NCBI GenBank assembly: GCA_033297075.1
Contig: MU858101.1
Coordinates: forward strand, 124,001 to 188,000
From: Rhypophila decipiens
Taxonomy: Eukaryota; Ascomycota; Sordariomycetes; Sordariales; Naviculisporaceae
Reading direction: 5' to 3'
DNA: 64,000 nt
Shown here: in pieces, positions 55,601-64,000 of the stretch
Position numbering within the stretch: position 1 is the stretch's first letter
How the letters are laid out: each line of letters opens with the position of its first letter
Notes under the pieces: model-generated
What the model was told of the DNA's origin: nothing
Databases searched by the model: none
The model's input: the letters and a program-made list of their open reading frames with translations, nothing else
Program-made: the position numbers and the translations under genes

Positions 55601-56237
55601 GGTATACTAAGATCTAGGGGGGGCCAACTTCCTGGGGTCCCAACTTAATACGTGGGCGCTTTGGGACGGGTGCACGTTACCTTACGGATATGAGAACATG
55701 AAACTGGAGGTTATCTTGATAAACCTTGAGTTGCTTAAGCAGCTCCTCCAGATCTGATCCAGTTCAGGCTTCCTGAAGAGCAGCTGTCACGCTTCTCCAA
55801 ATTCGGCCTTTTCCGCCTTCCTCAGCCGCCCTCAGTTTCTGGAGTTTCTCTAACAGCTTCGTGGCGATGTCCTTACAATTCTGGGCCATCACCATTTCGG
55901 GACTGTTGAGCGTTGTATCCCGTGGCATGTAAAGGCCTAGCACAGTTGAATGAGCAGCCAATATCCTCATCGTATCTTGGAGTTTCGCTCCATCCGCCCG
56001 TACCGAAATGCCTTGAACTTTGTTATGAACATTATCGACCTGGATGCCGGAAGCGCGTCGATCAAGTCTGGCTGCAACGAGCACAAAGTCCTTGAGCATG
56101 TTTTGGAGACGGACTCGATTACGCCCCTCGTCCCGAGCTTCTGTGTAGATGTTGTGAACTCTCGAAACGAACTTGAAAGCGAACTCAACAAATTGAATCA
56201 CGTTCCCTTCCAGTGCGAGTGCCTCGAGGCCTTCCAT
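52637..56237 (-). pseudogene. NLR (NACHT) gene with two in-frame stops
   Basis: Exon 1 (55681-56237) and exon 2 (52637-55124) join in phase across a 556-bp intron. The reading frame would be 1014 codons but contains TGA at 55764-55766 and TAG at 55013-55015. Exon 1 is the usual fungal STAND N-terminal helical domain (MEGLEALALEGNVIQFVEF...CKDIATKLLEKLQKL). Its TGA sits where relatives have Trp (ALQEA-stop-TGSDLEELLKQL). Exon 2 has the NACHT: Walker A GEAGSGKST, Walker-B-like ILFIDGLDEY, ASSRPY. A DUF7791-like winged helix follows (AKLLLIAYHAGKHLTLLQLAYAD). There are no C-terminal repeats. From an internal ATG a protein of about 737 aa holding the NACHT could still be made. Decay, stop read-through or an unseen mini-intron at the TAG are alternatives. 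Confidence 0.72.
55141..55648. mobile_element. 508-bp TIR element inside the NLR intron
   Basis: The ends are inverted repeats of about 48 bp: TTAAGTTAGGACCCCGGGAA... on the left, and its complement with about seven differences on the right (ending ...GGTCCCAACTTAA). Both ends carry TTAA, which could be a target duplication of the piggyBac kind or part of the repeat. The interior has AT-rich flanks around a GC-richer core and no ORF. It fills most of the intron 55125-55680, whose splice sites remain intact. Non-autonomous, MITE-like. Confidence 0.72.
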
Positions 56238-56985
56238 GACTGCTGCGAATAACCATCCGTGGCTGTGGCAGGTTGGTGAGTTTGTCCAACAAAGCGAATA
56301 TTACTTGAGGGCTTGAATGAGTTGATTGTTATGAGGGACGAAAATGCACTATTACTACGAGGGATTTCCACGTCTTACTTCCCCGCAGGCCTCTGGCTTA
56401 TACAGTGATACAGATATGTGGTGCAACTGGTCTTTTATCTATGCTTCTCGGCAAAGTTGGCCAGCAGCAGTCTGCCTAGCGCGGTACGCCTCGACACCCC
56501 TCGCATGCAGACTATCGCTCACATGCCACCAATCGAGTGCATCTTAGGCCATCTCTCGGTGAGGGTGGTTTATTGTAGGGGAAAAGGCTGTTTTTCTAGC
56601 CGGCTGTCATGCGGGGAATGTTGTGTACGTATGAAAAAGTGGTTGTGGATGTATGATTGCTCATCAAGAAACGCACTAGCCACTACCAGTAGTTCCTTGT
56701 CGATAGAACTGAACTTGGCACCTGGGCTTGGCACTTGCACTAAACTGCCGTTCTCCCTCAAAATACCAAAGTTGTATCCGTATCCGTACTACGGACCCAA
56801 GAACTGTCGCTGAAGGATCAGGTCATCAGGGCCAAATAGCGCTGTGCCCAGGCACGATGTAATGCTACTAACTGATTTGGCGGCCCAGCTCGGCGCGAGC
56901 CATGCGTATAAGACTCGCGTCGTCCAACATAACCCATTTACTTGACTATTTCCATGTTCCACCCTCCTCATCTCTCACCGTCAAC
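56238..56985. promoter_or_regulatory. Divergent intergenic region with TATA box of the GMC gene
   Basis: 748 bp between the NLR start and the GMC oxidoreductase start. A TATAAG at 56907-56912, about 74 bp before the ATG at 56986, is a likely TATA element. An in-frame ATG at 56902 lies upstream of it and is therefore an unlikely start. No ORF is supported. Confidence 0.55.
56907..56912 (+). promoter_or_regulatory. TATA-like element of the GMC gene
   Basis: TATAAG placed about 74 bp upstream of the preferred ATG (56986). Position and sequence fit a fungal TATA box. It also argues against the upstream ATG at 56902. Confidence 0.4.
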
Positions 56986-58977
56986 ATGGTGAAGCTCATT
57001 GCATCTTTGGCCGTATTAGGTCTGGCAATCCCGTCTTCTGTTCTCGCAGGTGCACAAAGGCCTGGCGGCGAAGAGTACGATTATATCGTCGTCGGAAGCG
57101 GGCCAGGAGGTGGGCCGATCGCGTCAAACCTCGCGCGGGCCGGTCATTCGGTGTTGCTGATCGAGGCCGGCGACGACCAGAGCAACAATCCCAACTCGGA
57201 GATTCCTGGTTTCTTCCCCTTCGCCTATGTCGACTCGACAATGCGATGGGACTTTTTTGTCCGCAATTACGCCAACGACACCCTGACCCTTCAGAACAAC
57301 CACCTCACGTGGCGCCGGTCCGATGGATCCTTCTATGTCGGACGTGACCCGCCGCCGGGGGCTACCTTGCTGGGTCTCTACTACCCCCGAGGCGGGACCC
57401 TGGGAGGCAGCTCTGCCGTCAACGCGATGGGGACGGTGCTGCCAAGCGAAAGTGACTGGCAAAACATTGTCGATCTGACGGGCGACAGCACCTGGGACCC
57501 GGCGCACATGCGCGACATCTTCCGGAGGATCGAAAGCAACCACCACCTTCCACCGGGTACTCCGGGTCACGGTTTCGACGGCTACCTTGACACCAATCAG
57601 GGCAACCAGTCCATTTGGGATGGCCAGACCGACCTCCTCTCAGCATTGGCCACCATTTCTGGCGGACTTGGACAAGATCCAACACACATCCTCGACAACC
57701 TAATCCAGGACGTCAACTCGGCCAATCCCAACCGTGACCAAGCCCAGGGAGTCTTCGGACAAACCCTTCACGTCAACGCTTCCAACCGTCGCTTCAGCTC
57801 CCGCGACCGTATCCTCTCGACAGCTCGAGCGACCAAGCCAAACGGCAAGCCCAAATTCCCCTTGACCGTCCAGCTCAACACCCTCGCCACCAAGGTCCTC
57901 TTCAAGACCATGCCACCAAAGGCCAATGCCAGGCCCAAAGCCATCGGCGTCGAATTCCTTCGCGGAGCCTCCATCTACCGTGCCGACCCACGGTCATCTG
58001 CTAGCGCAGGCGGCACACTTGGCCGCGCCTTCGCCCGCAAAGAGGTTATCCTCTCTGGCGGCGCCTTCAACACGCCACAGCTCCTCAAGCTGTCCGGCAT
58101 CGGCCCCGCCGCTGAGCTCACGCGGCACAACATCTCAGTCCTCGTTGATCTCCCCGGCGTGGGCGCTTCCCTCCAAGACAACTACGAGGTCCCCCTCGTC
58201 GGCAAAGCCACTCGTGCTTTCCTCTCTCCCCCTCCCGACCCCAACGATCCCCCCTGCAGCTTCGGAGCACCAGGTGACCCATGCGTTCCCCTCTGGCGTC
58301 AAGGCCAGGGTCCATATGCCCGGTTCAGTCTTGGGGATGCCATCTTTAGAAAAAGCGCCGTTGCCGTGGGGGACGAGCGCGACTTTTTCTTCCTCGGTAG
58401 TACCTTTGCCATTCGCGGCTTCTGGCCGCCCACGGATAGTGTTGTCTTTGACGGACCCGACACCTTTGCGCTCTCCACGGTCAAGATCCACCCGCTCAGT
58501 AACAAGGGCGAGGTGCTGCTGAAGAGCAACGACCCGAGGGATACACCCGTCATCAGCTTCAATCTGTTTGATGGGGCCGGTACCGAGGCGGATCTAGATG
58601 CCTATGTCGATACCGTCAAGTGGGCGAGGCGAACACTCTCACAGATACCGGCGTCCCTCGGACCGGTGACGTTGGTCGAGCCTCCTTGTGTTGGAGGACC
58701 CATGGCGGCAGACGGGGGCTGTGATGACGCCAAGGACAAGGAGTGGATCAAGAGCCAGATCTTTGGGCACCATGCCACGAGCACTGCCAGGATTGGGGCT
58801 GATAATGATCCGCTGGCTGTGTTGGACTCCAAGCTTAGGGTGAGAGGGGTCAAGGGGCTGCGGGTTGTCGATGCAAGCTCTTTTGCGAGGGTGCCGGGTC
58901 CGTTCCCCTTGCTGCCTACCTTTATGTTGAGTGAGAAGGCCAGCGAGAGTGTGCTGCAGGATGCGGGCCGTTGGTGA
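56986..58977 (+). CDS. Secreted GMC oxidoreductase (FAD-dependent)
   Basis: Single exon, 663 aa from the ATG in TCAACATGG. Residues 1-21 form a signal peptide (MVKLIASLAVLGLAIPSSVLA). The FAD ADP-binding loop VVGSGPGGGPIASNLARAG is near 35-53, with the acidic end IEAGD. GMC signature 1 is GGTLGGSSAVNAMG and signature 2 is SGGAFNTPQLLKLSGIGP. The C-terminal substrate domain has GHHATSTARIG (the active-site His region), then VKGLRVVDASSFARVPG and PTFMLSEKA. All core motifs are intact. The sequence suits the glucose oxidase / aryl-alcohol oxidase / choline dehydrogenase superfamily; the substrate cannot be assigned. An upstream in-frame ATG (56902) would add 28 residues and hide the signal peptide. 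Its product H2O2 could feed the heme peroxidase encoded 1.3 kb away; that is inference. Confidence 0.92.
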   Translation: MVKLIASLAVLGLAIPSSVLAGAQRPGGEEYDYIVVGSGPGGGPIASNLARAGHSVLLIEAGDDQSNNPNSEIPGFFPFAYVDSTMRWDFFVRNYANDTLTLQNNHLTWRRSDGSFYVGRDPPPGATLLGLYYPRGGTLGGSSAVNAMGTVLPSESDWQNIVDLTGDSTWDPAHMRDIFRRIESNHHLPPGTPGHGFDGYLDTNQGNQSIWDGQTDLLSALATISGGLGQDPTHILDNLIQDVNSANPNRDQAQGVFGQTLHVNASNRRFSSRDRILSTARATKPNGKPKFPLTVQLNTLATKVLFKTMPPKANARPKAIGVEFLRGASIYRADPRSSASAGGTLGRAFARKEVILSGGAFNTPQLLKLSGIGPAAELTRHNISVLVDLPGVGASLQDNYEVPLVGKATRAFLSPPPDPNDPPCSFGAPGDPCVPLWRQGQGPYARFSLGDAIFRKSAVAVGDERDFFFLGSTFAIRGFWPPTDSVVFDGPDTFALSTVKIHPLSNKGEVLLKSNDPRDTPVISFNLFDGAGTEADLDAYVDTVKWARRTLSQIPASLGPVTLVEPPCVGGPMAADGGCDDAKDKEWIKSQIFGHHATSTARIGADNDPLAVLDSKLRVRGVKGLRVVDASSFARVPGPFPLLPTFMLSEKASESVLQDAGRW

Positions 58978-60258
58978 GCTTGTACTTGATGACCCAAGCT
59001 GCCGCAAACACCAATATCCTCGCCGATTCACTCTCGCCTCTTTTCGACTTCTCCGTCGTGGCTGAAGATGAAACGGCCTGGTGCGTCCAAGAGCCCGAGT
59101 GACACCCCCAGATTTGCCCAGTCATCGGCCTCGGAGGTATCACTGTCGGCCGAGAAAGACCTTACTTGTTCATATGGTGATCATGGTACTTTTGAAAGGA
59201 AAGGAATAAGACCTAATTGTTGTTTATCGGCGTATGAAAGCAGATCAATTGGGTTTCGGGGAACTCTGCTGCTAGTAATAGGGACTACTAGAACTAGTAC
59301 TTGTTCGTCTACCAATCTTAGTTATATATGTCCTTTTCGAATCGGGTTAGATACTGTCAAAATAAATAGGGTGGTAGTGGAAATAGCTTAGTCGTATCTT
59401 ATACACTATAAAGCATCCTTCCCATTTGGGGCAATTCTTGCATGACCTCCCACCCGCGCAGCCACATGGCGTTGCGGCGCCACTCCCCGAGAAAAGGAGG
59501 TCCAGTCCCGTCTTCGTTCACTGAGTTAAGCTTACGTCAGGTACCAGGTCAGGCCCCAATCGGTATCGTCACTCCAACTTCGTTTCATAATCCATTCCCA
59601 CGAATATTAGGTGGTGTTATCTTCCATTTCTTTTGCTTCGGTTAGCTTTTGGTGTCAATTCTGTTATAAACTGTTGACGAGGAATTTTGCATCGATGGGC
59701 TGGCTCAATTTGAAATGGAGCAAAAGTTTTTAACTAATGGATTGAGAAATTGACCTAGTAGGCAAGACGCTGGCACTGCCCGGGAAAGAGGGGGAAATCT
59801 AGGGGATGTCCTACAGGTTGTATTGGCCCCGTTTTATAAGCAGCTTATGACCCTGAAGCTGACGACATAGGCACAGAGCACCGCAAATGGTTTGGGGTTG
59901 AAGGATCTGCATGAGTTTTATCGCAAAAACGGAACCGTGATTGCTTGGTAGAGCAATCCCCACTATATTCTTTTACAAGTTTAAAAGGCGGCAGGGAGTC
60001 GGATTTATCTTGCTGCAAAGGAATCCGAGGTTACATCGCGATATCTGGATACATTAAAGGCGCTATCTACCTAACTTGGTAATATTCCGGCTACCCTGAG
60101 CCACAAGCTCTGTCAGATGAAACTGAGAGATGGTATGCGTGGTGAGAGATGGTATGCGTGGTATTAATGCCCGTTACTTGTAACCTGTCAAAAACACCAG
60201 TATATTTCCCTCTCATCATGTCCCGTTCTGTCTTTCAGTAATTATCAATACCTCCATC
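58978..60258. other. Convergent intergenic region
   Basis: 1.3 kb between the GMC stop and the peroxidase stop. No supported ORF. A perfect 19-bp direct repeat (GAGAGATGGTATGCGTGGT) occurs twice head to tail at 60125-60162. Confidence 0.55.
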
Positions 60259-60441
60259 TCAAGCAGCCGCAGCAACTTTATCAGCCAAATCGACAATATC
60301 CTGGTTGGTGATCACCACGGCCGATCGTTTGAATCCCTCCTTGTAGGGGATACGCTCTTCGCCTAGATAGGCCGTGTGCGAAATAGGTTAGGAATTAGAG
60401 TTCCACTTCAACCAAGAAATCGGTGTTATGAAATAGAACAC

Positions 60442-60472
<31 letters not shown>

Positions 60473-61270
60473 GAAAAGGGAACATACGAAACATAACCTC
60501 AACCCATCTACTCTTGGCATTCCCCTCTGTACCCGTCCCGAAGACACCCAGGTACAAGGCCGACTCGAACTGGCTGAAGCGGTCTTCGCTCGTGGTGAAG
60601 TTGAGCGTCGGATTGGCCGCCGCGGCCGCGGTGATTCTGGCTCGCCGGGCCTTGGCGGCGGTTTCGATGCTGATTTTGTCCCGGGCAAAGAGGATCTTGG
60701 CTACGGGGGCAAAGATCTTGGGGTTGAAGGCGAGGTTGTTGCCAAAGTAGATGTCGTTGCGGGAGAGGGAGACGTCGTGTTCGATTACTTTTTGTTGTTG
60801 TTGATGGGTTAATTAGTTACCTAATAAATGGTGATGCAGTTGGCTCTTTTTCTCGTTTCACCTACCGCCGTGTTTGGCCAGGTCCTTGAGGTGGAGCGTG
60901 GTTGGATTTCCCGTAGTCGATGTAGTGGCTCCTAGTTCGGCGACTGGTCGGGTCGAAAGCGGACTGACGTTTAGTGCCTCGTCTAGAGCGTTGACGAGCT
61001 GGTCGATGGAGACATTATGTCCGTTGCGGGGGAGATAGCCGTGGTTGGCGAGCGCGTTGAGCATGGGACATGGGCTTCGGTCTGGGTTGTTGAGTGTGGT
61101 GATTAGTAAAACTCTTCCTGTATGAGGAGGTGGTTTTTGGTGTAATTAACTCTCATACAGTCGTTAGGCCCTGGCTTTCTGAATTCATGGTCGTTACCGC
61201 CGAGGCCGGGTAAGCCATATGCCACATTGCTGCTTACCATAGCGAGTACGATGGCGATCTTGAGATGCAT
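60259..61270 (-). CDS. Chloroperoxidase-family heme-thiolate peroxidase (secreted)
   Basis: Minus-strand exons 61159-61270, 60866-61081, 60488-60787 and 60259-60362, all joined by phase-1 introns, give 243 aa. Residues 1-19 form a signal peptide (MHLKIAIVLAMVSSNVAYG). The heme-ligand motif PCP (RSPCPMLNALANHGYLP) puts the thiolate at Cys42. The distal EHD-S motif is VIEHDVSLSR at about 110-119. This order and size match PF01328 enzymes of the chloroperoxidase / short unspecific-peroxygenase type, which use H2O2 for halogenation or oxygen insertion. KSRWVEVMF and REERIPYKEGF are the conserved C-terminal part. The third intron contains a C22-A10 homopolymer, a place where assemblies often err. 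All motifs are intact. Confidence 0.9.
60441..60472. repeat. C22-A10 homopolymer tract in a peroxidase intron
   Basis: Twenty-two C followed by ten A on the plus strand, within the 125-bp third intron of the minus-strand peroxidase. There is no effect on the coding frame. Confidence 0.9.
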
Positions 61271-62416
61271 GGTTGTTTGAGTTGTTGCTGGACGGCTGCT
61301 TGACAATTGCTGAATATGTCGGGAGATGACCAGATCGGAGAGACGGCTGAGAATGTAACAGTTGACAGGAATGGGTTTTATTTATGCCCCCTCGACATGG
61401 ATGATCGACATCGCAAAAGTTCCATCAGCTCTCTGGTGCGAGGTGTGCTCTCGCATTCTCGATCCTCCCGGGTCTTCCTTCAAATGAGTTAGGTTTATAT
61501 TTATCGTGAGGGTGTGTCCCAGATGCGACACTATCACATGGACCCCTGGTGCGTAAGCCAGCCAGGGCGTAGCAACCGCCCACCCCCGCAATTCTGTTGT
61601 CGTGTTCTCGGTCCAGTTGGTGAGACGCATTCATATTGTGGAATTGGTGTTACATTGTGTGGCGGCTGGCACGGGACTAGTCCGAGGTATTACCAAGAAT
61701 GCCCATGACCCGTGCATGTATTGAGGTGGGCTACGAGGTTTTGCCGTGTTTGTGTTCTTTCTCATGCGTGAGATGGAGGTATGGGTTTCCCGTTAGCTGC
61801 AATATATGGAATCAAATTTACGTTTATGACTGACTACCTATGGCCCTCTCGACGCCGGACGTATCAAACAAACAGAAATCATTCGTGGAAAATGGAGTAA
61901 TGACAAAAACCAAATCCACCTGCAAGTCGGAATCGTCCCCTTCCTAGTTGTAATATCTGGCATGCAGCCCAGGAAGTATCTCCAAATCCTTCTCCTTGTA
62001 TTCGTATTTCCCTTCCTGTGATATCTTGGCCTCCACCTTGTCCCGCTGCTGTTGTGGCTGGCGAGCCTATCCCTAATGCCGCGATGGATGGTTGTACCAT
62101 CCGAAGAAAACCCCATACAAAATAAAGTGGAGACACTGAAGACAGGGGTGCTGGGATGAAGCGCCAAGATTGATGGTGTGGTCCAAGCTTTCTCCCCGGA
62201 TGGGATTTGACGATTGATGGAGACCCCAGATGGGTGGTCCAAGCTGTGGATTACATGACCCATTTGGGAGGTTTGAAAAGGGGTTAATTAAACCAGCAAA
62301 ACGAGCAGGTTGCTAAAACTTTGTCGATGATAATTATATAAAGGATTTTCATCAAAAACCCATTCTTGCCGAAAGAAAAGTCTTATTCATTTGCCCAAAC
62401 ACCCATTATTGCCCAA
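61271..62416. other. Divergent intergenic region
   Basis: 1.1 kb between the peroxidase start (minus) and the terminal ORF (plus). A minus-strand frame of 141 codons (61838-62263) starts at an ATG but has no recognisable feature, so I do not call it. A TATATAAA at 62335-62342 lies about 75 bp before the terminal ORF's ATG. Confidence 0.5.
62335..62342 (+). promoter_or_regulatory. TATA box of the terminal ORF
   Basis: TATATAAA about 75 bp upstream of the ATG at 62417, good in sequence and position for a core promoter. Confidence 0.5.
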
Positions 62417-64000
62417 ATGGAGCCATTTGTTAAATTGCCCGAATACCCATTTGTTATATGCAAGACGTGCCGATACGGGTGTGTAGCGAATGAGGTAGCC
62501 ATGCATTTGCGAAAGCAGCATCATGAAATCAAGCCCAGCGAACGGAGTAGAATTGTGAAGTTAGTGGAGGAAATCCCGGGGATTATTCCTAATAAGGCCG
62601 GATTGTCTAGGTTTCAATTTCCACCTGCTACAACCGAACCCATCCCATTTATTGCAGCACCCGAGATAGACGGCATACGATGTGACGAGTGTGGATTTGT
62701 CATCCGTACTATCCGGGGCATCCAAGGGCATTGCCGGGAGGAACACGGATGGGAAAATGATTGGAAAAGGGGCGGGAACGTGGCGAAGAGGGCTAGACAA
62801 GAACGAGCGTTACCATGGACTACGGGAGTACATTGCCAGCGTTTTTTCCCATCTCGTGCGGCTAGCCAGTGGTTCGAGGTTGGCCGGGGCAGCCAGGTGG
62901 CCGTGGTGGCCGTAGTATCTGCATCGGAGGAAACGATCGAGCAGCGGATTACACAAATCCACAAGGCACAGGCCAACAAGTTCGAGGAGAAAAAGCAACA
63001 GATCATCCAGGCCGGGGACGAGAAGGCCGAGCCCAGCCCGTGGTTACGGCGAGTCGGGTGGGCCGAGCATCTGCAAGGCTTGGACAGGGAGAGGTTACGG
63101 GAGTCCATGAGGCCGATCGGCGAGGACGAGGCCACGTTACAGCGGATGTGGGATAGCTTAAGTCGAGTCATTGACCAGGCGCGTGCGGTAGCCGTCCCAA
63201 TGCGGGTTGGGCATGCTGTGCTATTCGAGGTCAACCGCAAGGAGGCCCATATGAAGGCCACTAAGCCATTCGACAGCCGGATGGAGGATGACACGTGGGT
63301 ACGGTACAGAGAAGTAATGAGAAAATTGCTGTGCTTTATCCAACGGACCCAGGATTGGGAGGACGAGGCCCGACCTCGGTATATGTTGACGCAGAAGCAA
63401 GGCAGTTTATACGATGCGTTTGAAGACGTCGCCGAGCAGTACGGCCAGCAGGGGGTAGACGAAATGGTTCACCCGTCCGCGCTAGCGAGCGTACAGGCAA
63501 TAGATCGGTTATGTTTGGACACGGTGGTTTCGTTATTGGATCACCAGTACACACATAGCCACTACGAGAGCGCCATGATCAGCGGGTTAGCGGTAATGGG
63601 GATCCGGGAGGATGGGGGGTGGGAGAGTGTAGAGAACTACACGCCGATCTATTCGGCAGTGATCAAAATGGCGCGAATGTTAGTGGTATACCAGGCCTTT
63701 CTAGAACAGCAAGATGAGATCAAGGAGTTGGAGCAGAGGATGAGCAAAGAAGAGGCGAAGGCGGCCGCTACGGGGCTGTTTACCATTGTGCGCAAAAAGG
63801 TACGGCGGTTTCTGGTTGTAGTAGGTGAAAAGACAGAGCCGGGGCCGATCGATTGGATATTCGACGCGCGGACGTATGGGATGCGGATCCGATATACGAT
63901 GACGGCAGCGCCGGCGATTGACTGGGTCGGGGAGCGGATATCGTACCAGCGAATCCGGTTCCACATGCATGACTTGTCGGATATGTTACACGGGTTGGTC
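62417..64000 (+). CDS. OrsD (DUF3505)-type protein, N-terminal part, probable helicase-linked element protein
   Basis: This ORF has an ATG and no stop before the window ends: 528 codons, 3' truncated by the window. Two zinc-finger-like units open it: YPFVICKTCRYGC...HLRKQHH, and about 60 residues later CDECGFVIRT...GHCREEHGW. This is the OrsD/DUF3505 arrangement (PF12013). Further on, MISGLAVMGIREDGGW, YTPIYSAVIKMARMLVVYQ, WIFDARTYGMRIRY and MHDLSDMLHGLV match what I know of large fungal proteins that continue into a degenerate recombinase-like part and a RecQ-type helicase. Such proteins often lie in subtelomeric or mobile DNA. Codon choice (many TTA, GTA, CGG) differs from the neighbours, suggesting a different origin. 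Helicase content is inference, since it would lie outside the window. Confidence 0.72.
   Translation, partial: MEPFVKLPEYPFVICKTCRYGCVANEVAMHLRKQHHEIKPSERSRIVKLVEEIPGIIPNKAGLSRFQFPPATTEPIPFIAAPEIDGIRCDECGFVIRTIRGIQGHCREEHGWENDWKRGGNVAKRARQERALPWTTGVHCQRFFPSRAASQWFEVGRGSQVAVVAVVSASEETIEQRITQIHKAQANKFEEKKQQIIQAGDEKAEPSPWLRRVGWAEHLQGLDRERLRESMRPIGEDEATLQRMWDSLSRVIDQARAVAVPMRVGHAVLFEVNRKEAHMKATKPFDSRMEDDTWVRYREVMRKLLCFIQRTQDWEDEARPRYMLTQKQGSLYDAFEDVAEQYGQQGVDEMVHPSALASVQAIDRLCLDTVVSLLDHQYTHSHYESAMISGLAVMGIREDGGWESVENYTPIYSAVIKMARMLVVYQAFLEQQDEIKELEQRMSKEEAKAAATGLFTIVRKKVRRFLVVVGEKTEPGPIDWIFDARTYGMRIRYTMTAAPAIDWVGERISYQRIRFHMHDLSDMLHGLV

Noticed and set aside
56902..56985. Upstream ATG for the GMC oxidoreductase
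   Set aside because: It lies just before the likely TATA box and would bury the signal peptide behind 28 residues.
61838..62263. 141-codon minus-strand ORF with an ATG
   Set aside because: Composition and lack of any motif suggest chance; it lies in the promoter region of a divergent pair.
1..64000. CRISPR arrays, rRNA genes, bacterial operons
   Set aside because: No regularly spaced repeats, no rRNA sequence, and intron-bearing single genes throughout.

Overview
The window looks like nuclear DNA of a filamentous ascomycete (Pezizomycotina, probably Sordariomycetes; the class is inference). The genes have short introns, mostly 54-125 bp with GT(A/G)NG donors and CTAAC/CTGAC-like branch points. 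Gene families typical of moulds are present: STAND/NLR proteins, a HET relic, DUF6594, a ULD-CorA protein, a UstYa oxidase, CBM18, GMC oxidoreductase and a heme-thiolate peroxidase. There is no bacterial-style operon structure. The exon coordinates are my own reading of splice sites and frames; no transcript or database evidence was available.

Layout. 1-10.6 kb is gene-poor: a C2H2-type protein, a four-exon DUF6594 membrane protein and a probable 100-aa gene on the minus strand. At 10.6-20.7 kb a large NLR (lipase-like, NACHT and WD40-like parts) is transcribed divergently from a 1337-aa protein with an N-terminal ubiquitin-like domain and a C-terminal CorA-like membrane domain. 21-31.4 kb holds a fructosamine-3-kinase-like gene whose 5' part cannot be read cleanly, two uncharacterised proteins, a small zinc-ribbon protein, an intron-containing tRNA and a UstYa-like oxidase. 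The UstYa gene converges on a secreted two-domain CBM18 protein (31.6-32.2 kb). 33-48 kb carries an AAA ATPase, a DUF7708-type NLR-like protein without a Walker A motif, a coiled-coil protein, an SDR-family protein and an Hst3/Hst4-type sirtuin. 49-56 kb has a TA-flanked MITE, a HET relic with in-frame stops, a 59-aa IFI6/IFI27 (ISG12)-like protein, and an NLR with two in-frame stops and a 508-bp terminal-inverted-repeat element in its intron. 57-61.3 kb encodes a secreted GMC oxidoreductase and a chloroperoxidase-family enzyme. The last 1.6 kb is an open reading frame that runs off the window, matching the N-terminal part of large fungal OrsD(DUF3505)/helicase-type proteins.

Together the window mixes non-self-recognition or cell-death type genes (NLRs, HET, DUF7708, an ISG12-like protein), some decaying, with secreted oxidoreductases and mobile-element traces. 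This is what is expected of an accessory, fast-evolving fungal region. The most unusual points are the ISG12-like mini-gene between two broken recognition genes, the divergent NLR/ULD-CorA pair, and the TIR element within an NLR intron.
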